Shown: one piece after another, positions 34,909-46,380 of the stretch | Layout of the letters: every line of letters starts with the position of its first letter | How positions within the stretch are numbered: position 1 is the first letter of the stretch | Assembly: GCA_011799875.1 (NCBI GenBank) | Contig: CM022299.1 | Location: forward strand, 213,968,070 to 214,032,069 | Length of the DNA stretch: 64,000 bases | Direction of reading: 5' to 3' | From: Thinopyrum elongatum | Taxonomy: Eukaryota > Streptophyta > Magnoliopsida > Poales > Poaceae | Translations under genes and position numbers: made by a program | The notes under the pieces: generated by a model | Seen by the model: the letters and a program-made list of their open reading frames with translations, nothing else | What the model was told of the DNA's origin: nothing | Databases searched by the model: none

Positions 34909-37908
34909 TATACAAATTTTCTACGTTTTCCTAATTTTTCAGAATTTTTCGAGTAACAGAAGTATGAGCTCAATTAAGATCTTTACATACTGTTCTGTTT
35001 TTGACAGATTCTGTTTTCGATGCATAGTTTGCTTGTTTCCTAGTTTCTATGGCTTATATTGCTCAATATAAATTGTAGAAATGATAGGGTACATTAGGTA
35101 TCATGTAATAAAAAAATTGAATCTTGTCTTGACAGTACCAAAGTGAATGATTTGTTTTATCATACTAACCCATCTCACGAAGTTCCGTTAAGTTTTGTGT
35201 GATTGAAGTTTTCAAGTTTTGGTGAGATATCATTATGAGAAGAATAAGGAGTGACAAGACCCTAAGTTTGGGGATGCCCAAGGCACCCCAAGGTAATATT
35301 AAATGAAGATCCAAGCAACTAAGCTTGGGGATGCTCCGGAAGGCATCCCCTCATTCGTCTTCAATATTATCGGTAACCTCACTTGGAGCTATATTTTTAT
35401 TCGTCACATGATATGAGTTTTGCTTGGAGAATTATTTTATTTTATTAGTATTTGATTGCTGTTATTTAGAATAATGTTTTTCATCTTTTATTTCAATAAA
35501 AATGTCAAGTATTGCCTTTACCATGCTTATTTTGCAAGTCTATATGTTGCTGTTTTGAAAACAGAAAGTTTTCTATCATTGTCTTAATTCTTCTGGGAAG
35601 TTAGAATGTGATAAAATCTTGAAATTTTTACACAATGAGTATAAACAAAATTTCTACAGGGTGGTAATTTTTTAGAATTTTTGGAGTTAGGGAAGTATGA
35701 GTACAATTGCACTCTTTACAGACTGTCCTGTTTTGACAGATTGCTGTTATGTTTGCATTGTTTGCATATGTTTGCTTGTTTAATGATTCTATTTGAGGAT
35801 AGGAGTATTAAATATGCAGAGGCATTTAGTATGCAATGTTAAATAATATTTTTAATGATTTGCTACAGTATATAATGATAAGGTTTTGCATTTGATTTAT
35901 ACTAACTTGTCTCACGAGTTCTTGTTGAGTTTTGTGTGGATGAAGTTTTTAAGATTTAGGGAAACCGTGATATAAAAGGAATTACGGAGACACAAAAGAT
36001 CAAGCTTGGTGATGCCGAAGGCATACCTAGTTAATATTTCAAGAAGTCTCAAGGATCTAAGCTTGGGGATGGCCCGGTTGGCATCCCACCTTTCTTCTTC
36101 AACAATGATCGGTCAGTTTCGGTTGAGCCTAAGTTTTTGCTTCTTCACATGATATGTGCTATCCTTAGAATGTCATTTTATTTTGTTTTTCTTGATGTTT
36201 GAATAAAGTACTTAAGATCAAAATTTTCTTTATGAGAGAGAGTCCTCACATAGCTAAATAATTATTTGACTACTCATTGATCTTCACTTATATCTTTTGG
36301 AGTAGTTTGTCATTTACTCTCGTGCTTCATTTATATCCTATGAGTAAATGGTTGAATGAATTGAATATCATAAATCTGAATTTATATATGTTTCATATGC
36401 TTATGCCATGGGGAGTAATGACTTCACATATAAGAAGTAGAGGTGGTAAATTTATTGAAAGTTAGCAAACATAGTATTGGTCACTTGAACAATTCATGAA
36501 AGAATATTAAAGGAAGAGAGATTTCACATATAAATATACTATCTTGGACATCTTCTATGATTGTGAGCCCCATTAATTATTTGCAAACTTGAGCATATTA
36601 GTTGCAGTTGAACAAGGAAGACAACATAATGAGTTACACTTGGGTATATTTGTATAGAAGTTATATTGTTATGGATCCTCCAACATGTGGTGCTTGCTAT
36701 TTAGAATCTTTTGCTAGCCAAAATTTCTGTACTAAGCGGGAATACTGCTTGTGCATCCAAAATCCTTGAACCAAGTTTCTTCCATGAGTGTCCACCATAT
36801 CTACCTATATGCGGTATTTACCTGCCGTTCCAAGTAAATTTGCATGTGCCAAACTCTAAACCTTCAAATAATAATCTGTTTTGTATGCCCGAATCGCTCA
36901 TGTAGCGACTAGGGGCTATTAGTATCTTCCATGCTAGGTGGGTTATTCTCATGATGAGTGTTGATTCACTTGTCATTCACGAGAAAATGGCTGGTAATCG
37001 GGATGCCCAGTCCCGTGCTCAAAGTCAAATCAAAATATAATATCAAACAAAACTCCCCCATGACTGCTATTGGTATGGACGGTACCCGTTGTTTCGGACC
37101 AGCCATGGAGTGTGATTGTTGGTGGAGGGGGAGTAAAAACTTTACCATTATGTTTGGGAACCGCCTATAATGTATCTAGCATGGAAGATAGTGAGAACTC
37201 TTGGTTGTTATGTTGACAATGAAAGCATATCTCTCAAAATTATGTTCATCTCTGTTTTAAAAGCTTCGAGCTCTGGCACCTCTGCAAATCCCTGCTTCCC
37301 TCTGCGAAGGGCCTATCTTTTACTTTTATGCAAGAGTCAGTAGTATTCCTTCTCATTCCAACCTACTCTTTAGTTGGCAAGCATCATGTGGTGGGGAAAG
37401 ATCCAAGCATATATGGCCATTCAAATATATTTGATCATGAATTATTATTGTTGACAATTATCTATATGATAAATAAGTTGGGAGGCGAAACATTAAGTCC
37501 CTATCTTTCTCTATGTTCAATGGATGCTATTTGTTCTAAAAATATGCTTTGAGTGGTAGCAATCATGGAAGACTATATGATAGTTGAGTATGTGGGATTT
37601 GCTAAATCAAAGCTCTTACATAGACCCTTCCTGAAAATAAGATGAATTGCAATTGTTTGATGACTGAGAACATAGTTTGTTAGTCTTCAAGAAACTTTAT
37701 GGTCTATACTTTAACATGTGAATAGCTTGTTACTTGATCATGAGAAGTCTTATGAGATGAGCTACTGTTTATGATATATGATGCTAGAAAAAGTGTTTGG
37801 GACTATCATTGATCAAACTTATGCACTATGCTAGCATTCACACTTAATAAATTATTTCTTTTATCATTTACCTACTCGAGGACGAGCAGGAATTAAGCTT
37901 GGGGATGC
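34909..37908 (+). mobile_element. 3' non-coding internal region of the family 2 plus copy
   Basis: Two successive modules of about 0.75 kb each contain 'ctgttttgacagatt', 'ttaagttttgtgtgattg' or 'ttgagttttgtgtggatg', and a GGGGATG...CATCCC stem-loop (35327-35350 and 36065-36088). Then come hairpins at 36270-36305 and 36311-36350, the CCCTCTGCGAAGGG hairpin at 37298-37311 and the polypurine end at 37875-37908. No coding frame. Confidence 0.75.
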
Positions 37909-39265
37909 TGATATGTCTCCAAGTATCTATAATTTATGAAGTATTCATGCCATGTTTACAACAATTTTATATGATTTTGGTATGATTTGATTAGAACTAA
38001 CCCGGACTGACGCTGTTTTCAGCAGAACTACCGTGGTGTCATTTTTTGTGCATAAATAAAAGTTCTCGGAATGGGCTGAAAATTTACGGTGATTTTTTAT
38101 AGACCAAAAGAGACCCCCGAAGCACAAGAGTTGGGCCAGAAGAGTCCCGAGACGACGGCAAGGTAGGGGGCGCGCCCTACCCCTCGGGAGGGTGCTCCTA
38201 CCTTGCCGCTGCCTCGTGGACCCCCTTGACGTGAGACCGACGCCAAAAAATCCTATAAATACCAAAACCCCGAAAAGAAAGCTAGATCGGGAGTTCCACC
38301 GCCGCAAGACTCTGTAGCCACAAAAAACCAATCGGGAGCCCGTTCCGGCACCCTGCCGGAGGGGGAAACCATCACCGGTGGCCATCTTCATCATCCCGGT
38401 GGTCTCCATGACGAGGAGGGAGTAGTTTCACCCTCGAGGCTGAGGGTATGTACCAGTAGCTATGTGTTTGATCTCTCTCTCTCTCTCGTGTTCTTGATTT
38501 GGCACGATCTTGATGTACTGTGAGCTTTGTTATTATAGTTGAATCATATGGTGTTTCTCCCCCTCTACCTTCTTGTGATGAATTGAGTCTTGCTCTTTGA
38601 GGTTTCGTTTTGTTGGATTGAGTATTGGATTTGAGAACACTTGATGTATGTCTTGCGATGGGATATCTGTGGTGATAATGGGATGTTCTATTGATTCACT
38701 TGATGTATGTTTTGGCACTCAACTCACGGATTCCCGAGGTGACATTGGGGTAATCTATGCATAGGGGTTGATGCACATTTTCGTCCTACGTTCTCCGATT
38801 GAAACTTTGGAGTGATTCTTTGTTGCACGTTGAGGGATTGTTATGTGATCCAATTTTGTTATCATTGTTGAGAGAACTTGCACTAGTGAAAGTATGAACC
38901 CTAGGCCTTGTTTCCAAGCATTGCAATATCGTTTTTGCTCACTTTTGTTACTAGTTACCTTGCTGTTTTTATATTTTCAGATTACAAAAACCTATATCTA
39001 CCATCCATATTACACTTGTATCACCATCTCTTTGCCGAACTAGTGCACCTATACAATTTACCATTGTACTGGGTGTGTTGGGGACACAAGAGACTATTTG
39101 TTATTTGGTTGCAGGGTTGTTTGAGAGAGACCATATTCATCCTACGCCTCCCACGGATTGATAAACCTTAGGTCATCCACTTGAGGGAAAATTGCTACTG
39201 TCCTACAAAACTCTGCGCTTGGAGGCCCAACACGAGTCTACAAGAAGGTTGCGTAGTAGACATCA
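37909..39265 (+). repeat. 3' LTR, family 2 plus copy
   Basis: TGATATGTCTCC to GTAGACATCA, 1357 bp, with TATAAATA at 38254-38261. It is flanked on the right by the TSD TGAAA at 39266-39270. A (CT)n run of about seven units lies near 38473. Confidence 0.9.
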
Positions 39266-39270
39266 TGAAA

Positions 39271-39702
39271 CACCTCACTTCCTTCTTCTTTTTTTGCGGG
39301 GTACCTCGCTTCCTAGTGACCAGTCTCTTGGCTGATTGTCCTTAGAATGCTTATATATGAACTGCATGGTGGAGCGTCTGTACTCTTATTTTATTTTAAT
39401 CTCTGATAAAGTACACATTTATTCGAGAGAAGTGCGGAAAACGGCAGCCCAATAGTACTATTAAAAACATCGAACATGTAATGATGATACCGATCAACCA
39501 TGCTCGAATATATCTTGGCCTCCGTGCGAGCCCGTCTGTGTGTTCTCACTCCTCGTCTCTCAAATGGAATAGTGGGTTGGCCATTTTGCCGTCAATCTAG
39601 ATCGGTTTGCTCACACTCAGGTCCCACATGTCAGTGATATGCCAAGAGGAAGTGCGTTGACCGATAGGCCATACGCGTACTTGGTTTTGCACCTTCATAC
39701 TA
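39271..39702 (+). other. CACTA interior, no gene
   Basis: Contains the 'actgcatggtggagcgtctg' segment at 39360, shared with 27685, and otherwise unremarkable DNA. Confidence 0.4.
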
Positions 39703-40052
39703 CTCCCTCCGTCACAGTTTACATGGCGCGCTTCATTCTCATGCATTTCTCTCCATGCATTTCCACCACCAGAGAGATTTTAGACGCGTTTGGTTTAATG
39801 CTCAATTAATTAGGGCGTGGTAACCGCAATCAAGTCCACAATTTTCTCTCGATGTAGGTGTGTACGCGGAGTGGAGTAAGTGCATGCATGTGTGCACCCG
39901 GGGTGGAAGCACTACATGCATGTGTGTACGCATTATTTCCTCTAGTAATAGACGTCGTGCTATAACTACCAATGCTATTTTTCAGGCCGATCGCTAGTCG
40001 CCTTGGTCCCAGAGATTGTTGAAGCGCGCTTTATAAACAGTGACAGAGGGAG
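39703..40052 (+). mobile_element. Stowaway-type MITE, 350 bp
   Basis: The left end CTCCCTCCGTCACAGTTTAC and the right end, whose complement reads CTCCCTCTGTCACTGTTTAT, form inverted repeats of about 35 bp that include 'gcgcgctt'. TA flanks at 39701-39702 and 40053-40054 are the TSD. No coding capacity. Confidence 0.75.
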
Positions 40053-40204
40053 TAGTATGAGCGGATCCAAAGAAGAACATATTGATGGTTTCTTCTTCCG
40101 AGCAACTTACATTGGGAAAGGTGGGGCTTATGATTTGACTGCTCATTACTCACTATTAGTGCGGCGCAACGACCGGGCTAAGTCTCCCATGCGGTTGTGG
40201 ACTA
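40053..40204 (+). other. CACTA interior, duplicated block B (part 1)
   Basis: Paralogous to 25210-25330. The short stretch separates two MITEs. Confidence 0.4.
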
Positions 40205-40365
40205 CTCCCTCCGTTCCTAAATATTTGTATTTCTAGAGATTTCAACAAGTGACTACATACGAAGCAAATTGAGTGAATCTACACTCTAAAATATGTCTAT
40301 ATACATCTGTATGTGGTAGTCCATTTGAAATTTCTAAAAAGACAAATATTTAGGAACGGAGGGAG
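40205..40365 (+). mobile_element. Stowaway MITE, Thalos-like
   Basis: 161 bp, with left end CTCCCTCCGTTCCTAAATAT and the matching inverted right end ATATTTAGGAACGGAGGGAG. TA lies on both sides (40203-40204 and 40366-40367). Length and termini agree with the common Triticeae Stowaway family that I know as Thalos. Confidence 0.9.
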
Positions 40366-40367
40366 TA

Positions 40368-40611
40368 TAATTTGGTGCATGGCACATGGACCCGGATGCT
40401 GAAGAGGATTTTGGCAATGCTATCAAGCTTCCAGCATTTGTTTACATAATTGACGTACTATACAAATAATTTTCCAGCGACATGAAATTGTACAATGCTC
40501 TGAGCTTTCAGCTTTTGTTTCGTGTGTCTTGCCATCCATGCTCTTTCGGAAAAAATAAAAAACTAACTTCCTTGCTAATGCTTCTCAATGATTAGCAGAT
40601 CAGAGCTAATA
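40368..40611 (+). other. CACTA interior, block B (part 2)
   Basis: Sequence paralogous to 25625-25755; ends 'tctcaatgattagcagatca', matching 'tctcaatgattcacagatca' at about 25729. Confidence 0.5.
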
Positions 40612-40868
40612 CTCCCTCCGGTCCTTTTTAGTTTGCATATAAGATTTGTCTGAAGTCAAACCTCGTGAACTTTGACCAAATTTATAGAAAAAATTACCAA
40701 CATTTAGAATGTGAAATTAACAACATTAGAGGCGTCATGACTTTAATTTTTATATTGTATAAATTTAGCATTGTAGATGTTAGTATTTTTTCATATAAAT
40801 ATGGTCAAACTTTACGAAGTTTGACTTCAGACAATTCTTATATGCAGAGTAAAAAGGACCGGAGAGAG
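40612..40868 (+). mobile_element. Stowaway MITE, 257 bp, with a paralogous empty site
   Basis: Ends CTCCCTCCGGTCCTTTTTAG and the inverted complement of AAAAAGGACCGGAGAGAG, with TA at 40610-40611 and 40869-40870. Inverted internal arms continue ('agtcaaac' and 'gtttgact'), so it can fold almost end to end. Block A lacks the element: 'cagatcatagccaatattta' at about 25743 is the undisturbed site. Confidence 0.9.
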
Positions 40869-40870
40869 TA

Positions 40871-41577
40871 TTTACATCACAACTGAAGACAAAGTTGTGA
40901 GAAGGTGATAAATTAAAATTGATCCATGCTTTCATTGGCAGCAACTTCCCCCCAGCTCTGTCTAAATCAACAAGGCATGTTGGGAAAAAAAAGTAGCTGT
41001 CAGGAGCATGCAACATTCCGATCATTTTGTGAAGTTCCACTAAAATAGAGCTGAGCGTCCCTGTTCCAAAGATATTAAGCGTGATTACAATAATAGAGGA
41101 CTGTTGATGAAACAATAAACACACAAATAGAAGCCGGTCACCTTTGCAGTCTCTCTTAAGACTAACTAGTTGGAGAAGATTAAGCAAATAGTTGGAGAAG
41201 ATTAGGCTCGGAGTTGGATGAGGAGGATAGAGCAAAACCAATCTCCCTTTGTGCAGTCACACTGAAATGTAGAGACGTTGCCCGTGTGACATTTTAGTAG
41301 AACTGCACAAAACACTCTTAAGAAGAAAGTGATTTGTGCAGTTCACCAAAAGGTCGCAATAGCAACGAGGTGAAATGGATAGCCCTGTTTGCAAAAAAGA
41401 GGTAGAAAGGAAACAATTACTGGCCAATAACAGTTGATGACACATACGACGACAAAAAAGAAGCATATTCCTTGTCCTAAGGGAAGATAACAGCACGGTT
41501 GTGTTTATCTAAAACGGTGTGAGGATGAGATTGCAATATAGAAAGTACGCCGGACGAGCTATGTTTTGGGTAAAGAA
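40871..41577 (-). pseudogene. Block B gene-like debris with repeated SGTAQ-type exons
   Basis: Copies of the 23-bp motif or close variants occur at 41025-41047, 41247-41270 and 41331-41354 on the minus strand and in the opposite orientation at 41290-41314. The acceptor-like 'gcaaacag' precedes the one at 41331. Frames are broken between them. The copies at 41247-41314 form an inverted pair. Confidence 0.45.
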
Positions 41578-41832
41578 CTAGGGAAGATCCACATGCAAGA
41601 TTTTCCACATGCAGCGACATGGGAAGATGGGAAGTGGAGCAAGGCCGGAGGGGATACCTGGGGGTCGTCGGGATGTAACTAGGAGGGCGGCGGTGGGTGG
41701 GATATGCCCATACTGCGGCAGCGAGAAAGTGGCGTAGGCCTTACCGCGCCAGAGCTTGGTCAGAGAGAACGGCGGGTACCGCAGATCGGGACGTGCTGCC
41801 TCGACGCCGTCGAACGGAGAAACGATGCACAT
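41578..41832 (-). CDS. Putative first exon of the CACTA-borne gene, copy B
   Basis: An 84-codon frame starts ATG at 41832 (MCIVSPFDGVEAARPDLRYP). Upstream and downstream DNA is paralogous to 26000-26420: 'gcagatcgggacgtgc' corresponds to 'ccgatcgggacgcacc', and 'tatatagtggagcggat' to 'tatatagtggagcggtt'. The protein diverges from copy A, as expected if both are decaying. No domain. A (GA)n run of eight units lies at 41884-41899. Confidence 0.35.
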   Translation of the reverse strand: MCIVSPFDGVEAARPDLRYPPFSLTKLWRGKAYATFSLPQYGHIPPTAALLVTSRRPPGIPSGLAPLPIFPCRCMWKILHVDLP

Positions 41833-41960
41833 CCTCCCTTTCCGTCAGCGGACGGGATGTGGCCGGATCAATGACCAACGATGAGAGAGAGAGAGAGGCC
41901 ACCGCCGCCTTGTGTGAGATAGTGTGACGAGAGACAAACCCCGGCACGCAGGCTCCATTG

Positions 41961-41966
41961 TATATA
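41961..41966 (-). promoter_or_regulatory. TATA box, copy B
   Basis: TATATA in 'ccattgtatatagtggagcg', 129 bp upstream of the ATG at 41832 on the minus strand; counterpart of 26384-26391. Confidence 0.45.
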
Positions 41967-42019
41967 GTGGAGCGGATTTCTTTTTTCCCGATGACAATCA
42001 TTTTATATTCTGTACGTGC

Positions 42020-43545
42020 CATTGAGGAATATAACTTTATTTAATACTAATGCGTCAAGTCGAACTTTGTTCCGTGTACGCATGGTACACGACCCTCCTT
42101 CAAGTAAACAACCGTTACACGCGTCAAATTATCACGTGGGCTGCCTTTTCATACAGAAATGAACTCCACCGTGCACCTGCGCGGGTGTGGCCGGGAACGA
42201 GAAGTGAGTACGTGCGTCGTGCGTGCACCTCTTCTTTACGTGTAGGTACGTACGTGGGTGGGTGTGAGAGAGATGGTTTGTGCGAAACAGAGGCAATATG
42301 TCGATGATATCTCAAATAAAAAATGTAACATATGCAATGTGTGTGAAACGGAGTCATGGATATATCATATATAGAGGGAGCGATCCACAAGAAGAGAGTG
42401 GAGGGATCATCGGCGTGAGATATCGATAGAATCGAAAATAGGGATGAAGTGTGTGGGTGCGCGATCGATAAAGAGTGCCATCGAATTTGTGTTTGCCCAC
42501 GTCAAAGATACAGGGCAGCTGGCCTACTGGAATGTGAGAGGGCAGAGGTGCAGTTTGTCTCTGTGGCATGGATACCTACCTACAACGTTTGACTATTGGT
42601 GTGTGTGGGGGGAGGGGGAAGAGACCTAACTATAGAGAGGTAGATCGACTAGTATATGTGTGGAGAAGGAGAGAGACCTAGCTATGTATTGAGGGAGATC
42701 GATCGGCGTCCATGCATATGTGTAGCAGAGGAATAAGGTTGGGAGAGAGACAAAGGTAGAGTGTCGGAGGGTTGGTGGTGTAGTTGGTTCTCACAAATGG
42801 TGGGAGAGGCCTGCTAGACAAACAGAGGGTACGAGTGCAATATCAATAAGAGAGGGGATGTCTGCCTGTCTATGCACGTGCGTGTGAGAGACGGGTCAGG
42901 AGGTATGCAAGGATGATGAGGGGGGCGATACGGTTGTGGTAAGCAGACATAACTACATAGGAAGATCAATCGTCGTGTGTCGGAGAAAGAGAGAGACATA
43001 ACTAGTGAGGTACGTTGATCGGTGCATGGGGGAAAAGACTTATAGTCGACCTAGCTATATGTAGGGAGATCGGTAGGTATACATGCATGCATGTGTTAGA
43101 AGCAAATAAGGTCCGGAGAGACGGACATGGGGAGAGGGATGCGGCTAGGAGGTGGTGCGAGAGGCCTACTATATCGAGGGGGGAGGAGTGTGCGAGTATG
43201 AGATCGACGAAAAGAGGGGCAGGAGTGTGCACCTATGTGGAACCGTATTGGACATAGGGGGGCATGGACGGTGAGAAGAGAAGAGGGAAAGTGTGTGTTT
43301 GTGGTATGCACACTTGGCTAGAGAGGTATATCGACCGGTGTGTGCCGGAAAGAAGGAGCCGGGGGCCTACACACACCGTGGGTGAACGACCTAAAGAGAA
43401 ATAACCAATGTGCGCGATGGAGGGGACGCTGAGGGAGGGTGAGAGGGGGGCGGGCGTGTGCATGCACGATAGAAAGTTAGTGCTAGTTACAAAGAGAAGA
43501 GGATTGTGTGGGTGTAAAAGACGAACAGAGATCATAATTCATTAT
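42020..43545 (+). repeat. Purine-biased block with two degenerate modules of about 355 bp
   Basis: The plus strand is strongly enriched in G and A from about 42350 to 43540 ('gagagag', 'gggagatcgatcgg'). The segment near 42804 ('gagaggcctgctagacaaac' and following) recurs near 43160 ('gagaggcctactatatcgag' and following), and 'gacctagctatgta...gagatcgatcgg' near 42677 recurs near 43050. All frames on the minus strand are Ser/Pro/His-rich by-products. The origin is unknown. Confidence 0.5.
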
Positions 43546-44180
43546 AAAAAAGTGGATTCGGATATTTGAAGAAGATTTCATAGTGTTTGAAACCGACGCA
43601 TGAATGAATATATATAATGGTGATACGCATGGTGTGGTTATGAACATGTTATACTACATATAATATATAGAACATTTATTTGAATTTGTGATAATGTGTG
43701 GCTTTTGCAGCTCAAGGCTAAATACTTGTCATAATGTAGGGGGCGGGGCACTATACTTTGTGTGATAAACACAATGTACGTATGAAACATGGTTTAGATT
43801 ATGAAGATCTAGTTAGTACATCAAATGTATTATTATTTGGAATCAACATCAAGTGTATTCAAAATTTTGAATTCGAGTTCATATAGTACACATAGTTCAT
43901 ATCTATCTCTATAGTAATCATGTGGTGTGTTGTTAAGATAATATACGAATGATGATTTAACTTGCCAACAATCATGATTGTAGATTCTTATTCAAATAGA
44001 GAAATGAATTCAAATTTAGTTCAAATTGTAGCGATAGTATAGACATTTGGAATGCACTAAAATGTTGGTATGAGTAGGTTACATGCATTATACAGCCAGC
44101 GAAAAAATTTAATTGGACATAACATGGATTCATAGCTTTGAATAGCATTTGTACTAGTAAAACGGGACAAGACTCTCTCT
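43546..44180 (+). other. AT-rich CACTA interior, no gene
   Basis: Low GC and no repeat structure or coding frame that I can support. Confidence 0.35.
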
Positions 44181-44280
44181 TTGTGTGGTGCGAATAGTTT
44201 TATTTTTTTTGTTTTTTTCGTTGAGGGAAGTGCGAATTGATTTGGTACGTATAATATTACACGTTAGGCTTGTCCCTAAA

Positions 44281-44372
44281 ATTCAGATATCGTGCTCCCA
44301 AAACCCGCGCCTTGTTATCCCGAAAATTCAGATATCGTGCTCCCAAAACTCGCACCTTCACAACCCGCGCCT
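44281..44372 (+). repeat. 46-bp tandem duplication upstream of the CACTA gene
   Basis: 'attcagatatcgtgctccca' starts at 44281 and again at 44327. It is followed in both copies by 'aaaac.cgc.cctt', then a third partial 'acccgcgccttg'. It lies just before the GC-rich 5' region of the gene. Confidence 0.7.
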
Positions 44373-44479
44373 TGCTATCCCGAAATTACAACGCGCGCGA
44401 AAACTCCCTCTAGCTGCCAAATCCCGACACGTGAAATCCCCCTTCCAACCCTGAGCCGATAGGGCCGCTAGATCAAATC

Positions 44480-44916
44480 GGTGGGGTACTTTTGTAACAC
44501 ACCCTACATTTTGGACAAGCGCGTCCCTAAGTCATGGTTCCCCCCTCCCATCACCTCCTTTTCGCCATTCGAAATCCCAGGCCGCCATAACCTCTCTGCT
44601 CCAGCCGCGAAACCCCACCCTCCTCCATCCGCCACCCCACCGCTGCCCAGCTGGAGCCTCTTCCTTGATGACGTCGTCCACCGCAACAGCTCGACGTCCC
44701 TCATCCACCGCCCCGGATGAGGATCCATCGTCGATCTCGTCGTCCCGCAGGTTCAGCCACCCCGTCCTCCACCTCCAAGGAGCTGCTCCGATGATCGCGC
44801 TTGTCTATCGCGGCTGCTCCATCCCCACAGCGCCGCCTTAACCTGCTCCACCGGAACCGCAGCATCCTCACCGACTCCTTGGACGAAGCCGAGGCCTACT
44901 CAGCACCACCAAAGAG
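44480..44916 (+). CDS. CACTA gene, GC-rich 5' exon region (E1)
   Basis: The DNA turns GC-rich with several open frames. The credible end is the frame finishing SILTDSLDEAEAYSAPPK, cut within an AG|GT splice donor at 44916/44917 ('aaagag|gttgtac'). The same donor context and split arginine codon end the exons at 45910 and 46607. The start is uncertain: candidate ATGs lie in other phases, so the 5' end may be untranslated. The product would be the N-terminus of the protein encoded further downstream. No domain. Confidence 0.4.
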
Positions 44917-45089
44917 GTTGTACCCTCATCGCATCGCACCTTCTCCTTAACTTGACCTCCCGGCGCCGCCGGTGCTCGATCCTGCTCCCCCATGGCGTGG
45001 CTACCTCGTAGTCGGCGCCGCCGGTGACATCTCCATGGCGGCTCTCCCCTAGTGCGAGGCTCCCTCGGCGGCAGTGTCCATACCAGCCT

Positions 45090-45320
45090 GAGCTGCTGCT
45101 GCTCTGGCTCTCGCTCGCTCACGCTGCTACTCTGCTGCTGCTGCTGCTGCTATGGCTCTCGCTCGCTCGCACTGCTGCTCTGCTGCTGCTCCGACTCTCG
45201 CTCGCTCACGCTGCTGCTGCTCCGTCTCTCGCTCGGTCACGTTGCTGCTCTGCTCTCCCCCTTGCTCGTGCTGCTGCTCTGCTCTTGCTCTCGCTCACGC
45301 TGCTGATGCTGGCACACGGG
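45090..45320 (+). repeat. Minisatellite of CTG and CTCGCTCGCT words in an intron or transcribed leader
   Basis: Four to five degenerate units of about 45-60 bp, each 'ctctcgctcgctcacgctgctgctc'-like, produce leucine-rich frames (for example 45024-45356). The region lies between E1 and the next supported exon. I regard it as non-coding. Confidence 0.7.
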
Positions 45321-45724
45321 CTGCTGCAGCCACACGAGTTGCTGCTCTGGCTCTAGTTCGCACTGCTCCTCCAGGCGCTGCTGCTCCGGCTGCTATCTGC
45401 TACTGTGTTCCCAATCGATCGCCTGCTGATTTAGATCACTGTTTCTCTACTACTAGTGCTCGATCCACCTAAACTACATGTGAAGTGCCTCTCTGCTACC
45501 AGTGCGTTCAGTTTTGACAGTAACATTCAGATTCCACAGTAAATTTTAGTTTCGACAGTTAAGTTCAGAGTTAACAGTTTTTACCTCATCTGTTGTAGTC
45601 AGGTGTTTTTTCGTGATGTAAATTTTACATCTATCACTTTTTGGTAATGTATTTTACATCATCTATTGGAGATGCTATTGGAATCCCACTTGAGATTAAT
45701 GATGTCTGTCTTGTACTGCATCAG

Positions 45725-45910
45725 CCTCGATGTCTTACGGCTCACCGGAGTTGCTCCAACGACAGAACCATCGATCACAACAGAGCAGTGCCCTGGACGC
45801 CGTCTACAGACACCTCAGATCTTCCTCCACACCTTCGACAGCCACCTCTGCCGCAACTTCTTCAGCGACCAACCCAATGATGCTGAGGTCGACACGGCTA
45901 CGCCAAAGAG
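45725..45910 (+). CDS. CACTA gene, duplicated exon E2
   Basis: Acceptor 'gtactgcatcag' ends at 45724; donor GT follows at 45911. In the phase set by the donor the exon ends TFDSHLCRNFFSDQPNDAEV then DTATPK and a split Arg codon. It aligns with the end of E3 (HRNFITIIDSADEPEEYTGP) and more weakly with E1. Same phase, same donor context. Function unknown. Confidence 0.5.
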
Positions 45911-46380
45911 GTTGTACACTTGTCGCATCACTTATTACTCTACATTCATGTCAATCCATTAGGGCTATTTTGGTTCAAAGGAAAAAGTGAAGGAAAAACA
46001 TAGCAATGGGAAATTTTCCTATGGTACTCTACTATTCAATTATTCATGCATTTCGTTGAAAGGAATGGAGAAAAACATCCACCTGGACCTACTTTTCAAA
46101 ATCATATGCATGAAAACAAGACTAAGTGCATTAGTGGCAGAATAACATTCTAACTGTACACACTTTCATATGGTTTCACTTTAATTTGGCCATGTTTCTT
46201 TGCATTCCTATGCTCTTCCAATTCCTGTGAACCAAACACCCAAGTTGACAGAAATCCTGTGTTTACAAATGCTCTGTTTCCCACATGCATTCCTATCCTA
46301 TTCCGGTGTTTTTCCTATCCCTGCATTTTTTAGAATCATGCAAGCCAAAGGAGCCCTTACAGAATTACTTCAGTTACAGA

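Larger units (their letters stand above)
27980..39265 (+). mobile_element. Full-length non-autonomous Athila-lineage LTR retrotransposon (family 2) with a solo LTR inside
   Basis: LTRs at 27980-29338 and 37909-39265, TSD TGAAA at 27975-27979 and 39266-39270, a tRNA-Asp-type primer site and a polypurine end are all present. Without the solo LTR the internal region is about 4.5 kb and contains only the acidic ORF; no gag zinc knuckle, protease, reverse transcriptase, RNase H or integrase is visible, so mobility would depend on proteins supplied in trans. In the first 300 bp the two LTRs differ at about 13 positions by my count, indicating an old but not ancient insertion. Confidence 0.9.

Noticed and set aside
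45024..45472. Leucine-rich frames that could be read as a signal or membrane protein
   Set aside because: The leucines come from CTG/CTC minisatellite units, readable in all phases.
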